Assembly (NCBI GenBank): GCA_903921605.1
Contig: CAIXQV010000503.1
Span: forward strand, 1 to 7,318
Direction: 5' to 3'
From: an uncultured Planctomycetaceae bacterium
GTDB lineage: Bacteria; Planctomycetota; Planctomycetia; Planctomycetales; Planctomycetaceae
DNA length: 7,318 nt
Positions 5,942 through 7,318 of the stretch are shown here, piece after piece. Each line of letters begins with the position of its first letter. The first letter of the stretch is position 1. The notes below the pieces were generated by a model. It ran no database searches. It saw only the letters and a list, made by a program, of their open reading frames with translations, and was not told where the DNA came from. The translations under genes and the position numbers were made by a program.

Positions 5942-7270
5942 TCAGACCACTTCCCAACCTGCTCGATATTCCTTTGTGATCAGCTTGGCAGCTTCAGGAA
6001 CATTCTTTGCCACAAGGTTCTCAGCGTCCCACTCAATCGCCTTGCCGGTGCGATAGGCCACGTTGCCCAGCAACACTGTTTCGGTCAAAGCACCGGAGTA
6101 ATCAAAGTTGCAGGTGGTCGGGGAACCGTCCTTGCAGGCTTTGATCCACTCAGCGTGATGTCCGATCGAATTTGGGATCGTCTGAGCTGGTGGCTTGAAG
6201 TCGGCAAACTTGTCAGCCGGGAACAAGCGATAGCGACTGTAGTCGGAGAACAGCGAACCGTTCGAACCGACAAACATGACGCCGTTTGCCGGAACGGGCT
6301 GACCGGCAACCTTCTTCGGAATTAGATCGCCGTCGTACCAGGTCAGCTTGAGAGCTGGCATCGATCCACGGGCCGGGAAGTCGTACTTCACGATCAGCCC
6401 GAGCGGACAGGTTTCCGGGTGAACTTTTGGGCCTTCCGCTTCGCAACGGACAGGATGTTTGAGATCAAGAGCCCAGAACGGCAGGTCCATGTAATGGCAG
6501 GCCATGTCGCCGAGCGTGCCCTGACCGAAATCCCACCAGCGTCGCCAGTTGGCTGGATGGTACTGACCATCAGCGTACGGACGCTCAGGAGCAGGACCAA
6601 GCCACAGATCCCAGTTCAGGCTGGCAGGTACCGGATCGGCCTTCGCAGGACGTTCGCCGCCGCCCCAGCCCTTCCCAACCCAAACATGAACTTCCGTTAC
6701 ATCGCCAATGACACCGGCCTGAATGATCTCAACAACTCGGCGATAGTTGTTTTCCGCGTGAATCTGAGTGCCAAGCTGAGTGGCCAAGCCACTTTTTTTG
6801 GCTTCAGTTGCGATCAGACGAGCTTCAAAGACTGTGTGCGTCAGAGGTTTTTCGCAGTACACATGTTTGCCAGCGCGAATGGCTCGGATCGACGCTGGTG
6901 CGTGATGATGATCGGCGGTGCCAATGACGACAGCGTCAATCTTGTCACCTTCTTTTTCGATCATCTCGCGATAGTCAGCATAGGTGCGAGGTTCGAGCTT
7001 GTTTTTCTCAGTCAACATCGCTTTCGCTTTGTTGAGGTAGTTTGAGTCAAGGTCGACAATAGCGACGATGTTTTCACTCATGACCCCGTTAACATCCTCA
7101 GCCGCACGATTGGCGGTACCGATGCACGCGATATTGAGTTTCTCAAGAGGGCTGAGAGAAGCTTTGGCAGACGCTTCAGAAACGAACAAAGAAGACGAGA
7201 GAGCAGCGGCGGAGCCAGCAGCAGTGGTCTTCAAAAACGAGCGACGATTCCGGGAGGAATGAGACGACAT
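5942..7270 (-). CDS. Tat-exported Gfo/Idh/MocA family oxidoreductase
   Basis: A 442-residue NAD(P)-dependent oxidoreductase of the Gfo/Idh/MocA family, whose members act on sugars, inositols and related polyols. The N-terminus carries a twin-arginine signal (RRSFLK at 9-14, then an Ala/Ser-rich hydrophobic stretch to about residue 36), so the folded protein is predicted to be exported. The Rossmann domain starts at about residue 45 with IACIGTANRA, where the usual GxGxxG is reduced to one glycine (G51). After the second strand comes IVDLD (D73, D75), and EKP lies at 140-142. The second half contains WWDFGQGTLGDMACHYMDLPFWAL (about 245-267), with H259 and D262 at the usual catalytic region of this group, and a C-terminal alpha/beta domain typical of planctomycete members. 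The start is ATG at 7270, with AAAAGG 9 nt upstream. It is a single gene with its own terminator and no visible operon partner. The substrate cannot be inferred; a GH109-like glycosidase activity is a conceivable alternative. Confidence 0.92.
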   Translation of the reverse strand: MSSHSSRNRRSFLKTTAAGSAAALSSSLFVSEASAKASLSPLEKLNIACIGTANRAAEDVNGVMSENIVAIVDLDSNYLNKAKAMLTEKNKLEPRTYADYREMIEKEGDKIDAVVIGTADHHHAPASIRAIRAGKHVYCEKPLTHTVFEARLIATEAKKSGLATQLGTQIHAENNYRRVVEIIQAGVIGDVTEVHVWVGKGWGGGERPAKADPVPASLNWDLWLGPAPERPYADGQYHPANWRRWWDFGQGTLGDMACHYMDLPFWALDLKHPVRCEAEGPKVHPETCPLGLIVKYDFPARGSMPALKLTWYDGDLIPKKVAGQPVPANGVMFVGSNGSLFSDYSRYRLFPADKFADFKPPAQTIPNSIGHHAEWIKACKDGSPTTCNFDYSGALTETVLLGNVAYRTGKAIEWDAENLVAKNVPEAAKLITKEYRAGWEVV

Positions 7271-7279
7271 GGGCGGGAA

Positions 7280-7293
7280 CCTTTTGCAAAAGG
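7280..7293. promoter_or_regulatory. 14-bp palindrome overlapping the ribosome binding site of the oxidoreductase gene
   Basis: CCTTTTGCAAAAGG is a perfect palindrome. On the minus strand its second half (AAAAGG, 7285-7280) is the probable Shine-Dalgarno sequence, 9 nt before the ATG at 7270. It could be a dimeric repressor operator, or in RNA a small hairpin that hides the ribosome binding site. Only 25 further bases lie upstream in the window, so the promoter is not visible. Confidence 0.45.
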
Positions 7294-7318
7294 CCGAGAC
7301 GCGAGAGTGAAAAGCACG

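Overview
The window looks like a chromosomal fragment of a planctomycete (Planctomycetota). This rests on the gene families rather than any marker gene: a Tat-exported Gfo/Idh/MocA oxidoreductase of the type greatly expanded in that phylum, a lipoprotein built almost entirely of leucine-rich repeats, and a large exported alpha/beta-hydrolase. Three of the five complete genes (by my start choices, two) begin with GTG. Codon use is moderately GC-rich, while the longest non-coding gap is clearly AT-rich.

Layout from left to right. Positions 1-81 hold the last 26 codons of a + strand gene with a Lys/Ala/Pro tail, followed by a strong intrinsic terminator (113-152). The 283-base gap before the next gene also holds an inverted pair of 23-nt REP-like repeats (203-282). 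Positions 365-4176 form a three-gene leftward operon. In transcription order it encodes an exported protein with two complete alpha/beta-hydrolase domains, a pterin-4a-carbinolamine dehydratase overlapping it by 4 nt (ATGA), and a LarA-like nickel-pincer (lactate racemase family) isomerase 9 nt further on. A divergent gap of 223 bases separates this operon from a + strand LRR lipoprotein (4400-5497). Next is a 444-base AT-rich gap between convergent genes. It contains a tandem TTGTTGATAAC repeat and other DnaA-box-like 9-mers, and ends in the terminator of the last gene. That gene (5942-7270, leftward) is the Tat-signal Gfo/Idh/MocA oxidoreductase, with a perfect 14-bp palindrome covering its Shine-Dalgarno sequence.

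How the genes may work together is inference. The tight packing of hydrolase, dehydratase and LarA-like isomerase suggests co-expression. A possible reading is that the exported hydrolase releases a hydroxy acid from an ester, and the cytoplasmic isomerase then converts it. The role of the pterin enzyme in that set is not obvious, and no pterin-dependent hydroxylase or nickel-pincer cofactor genes (larB, larC, larE) are visible here. The LRR lipoprotein and the oxidoreductase appear to be separate transcription units. I see no CRISPR array, insertion sequence, tRNA, rRNA or phage gene, and no clear evidence of a wholly new multi-gene system. The most unusual items are the double-headed hydrolase and its operon, the REP-like pair, and the DnaA-box-like cluster.
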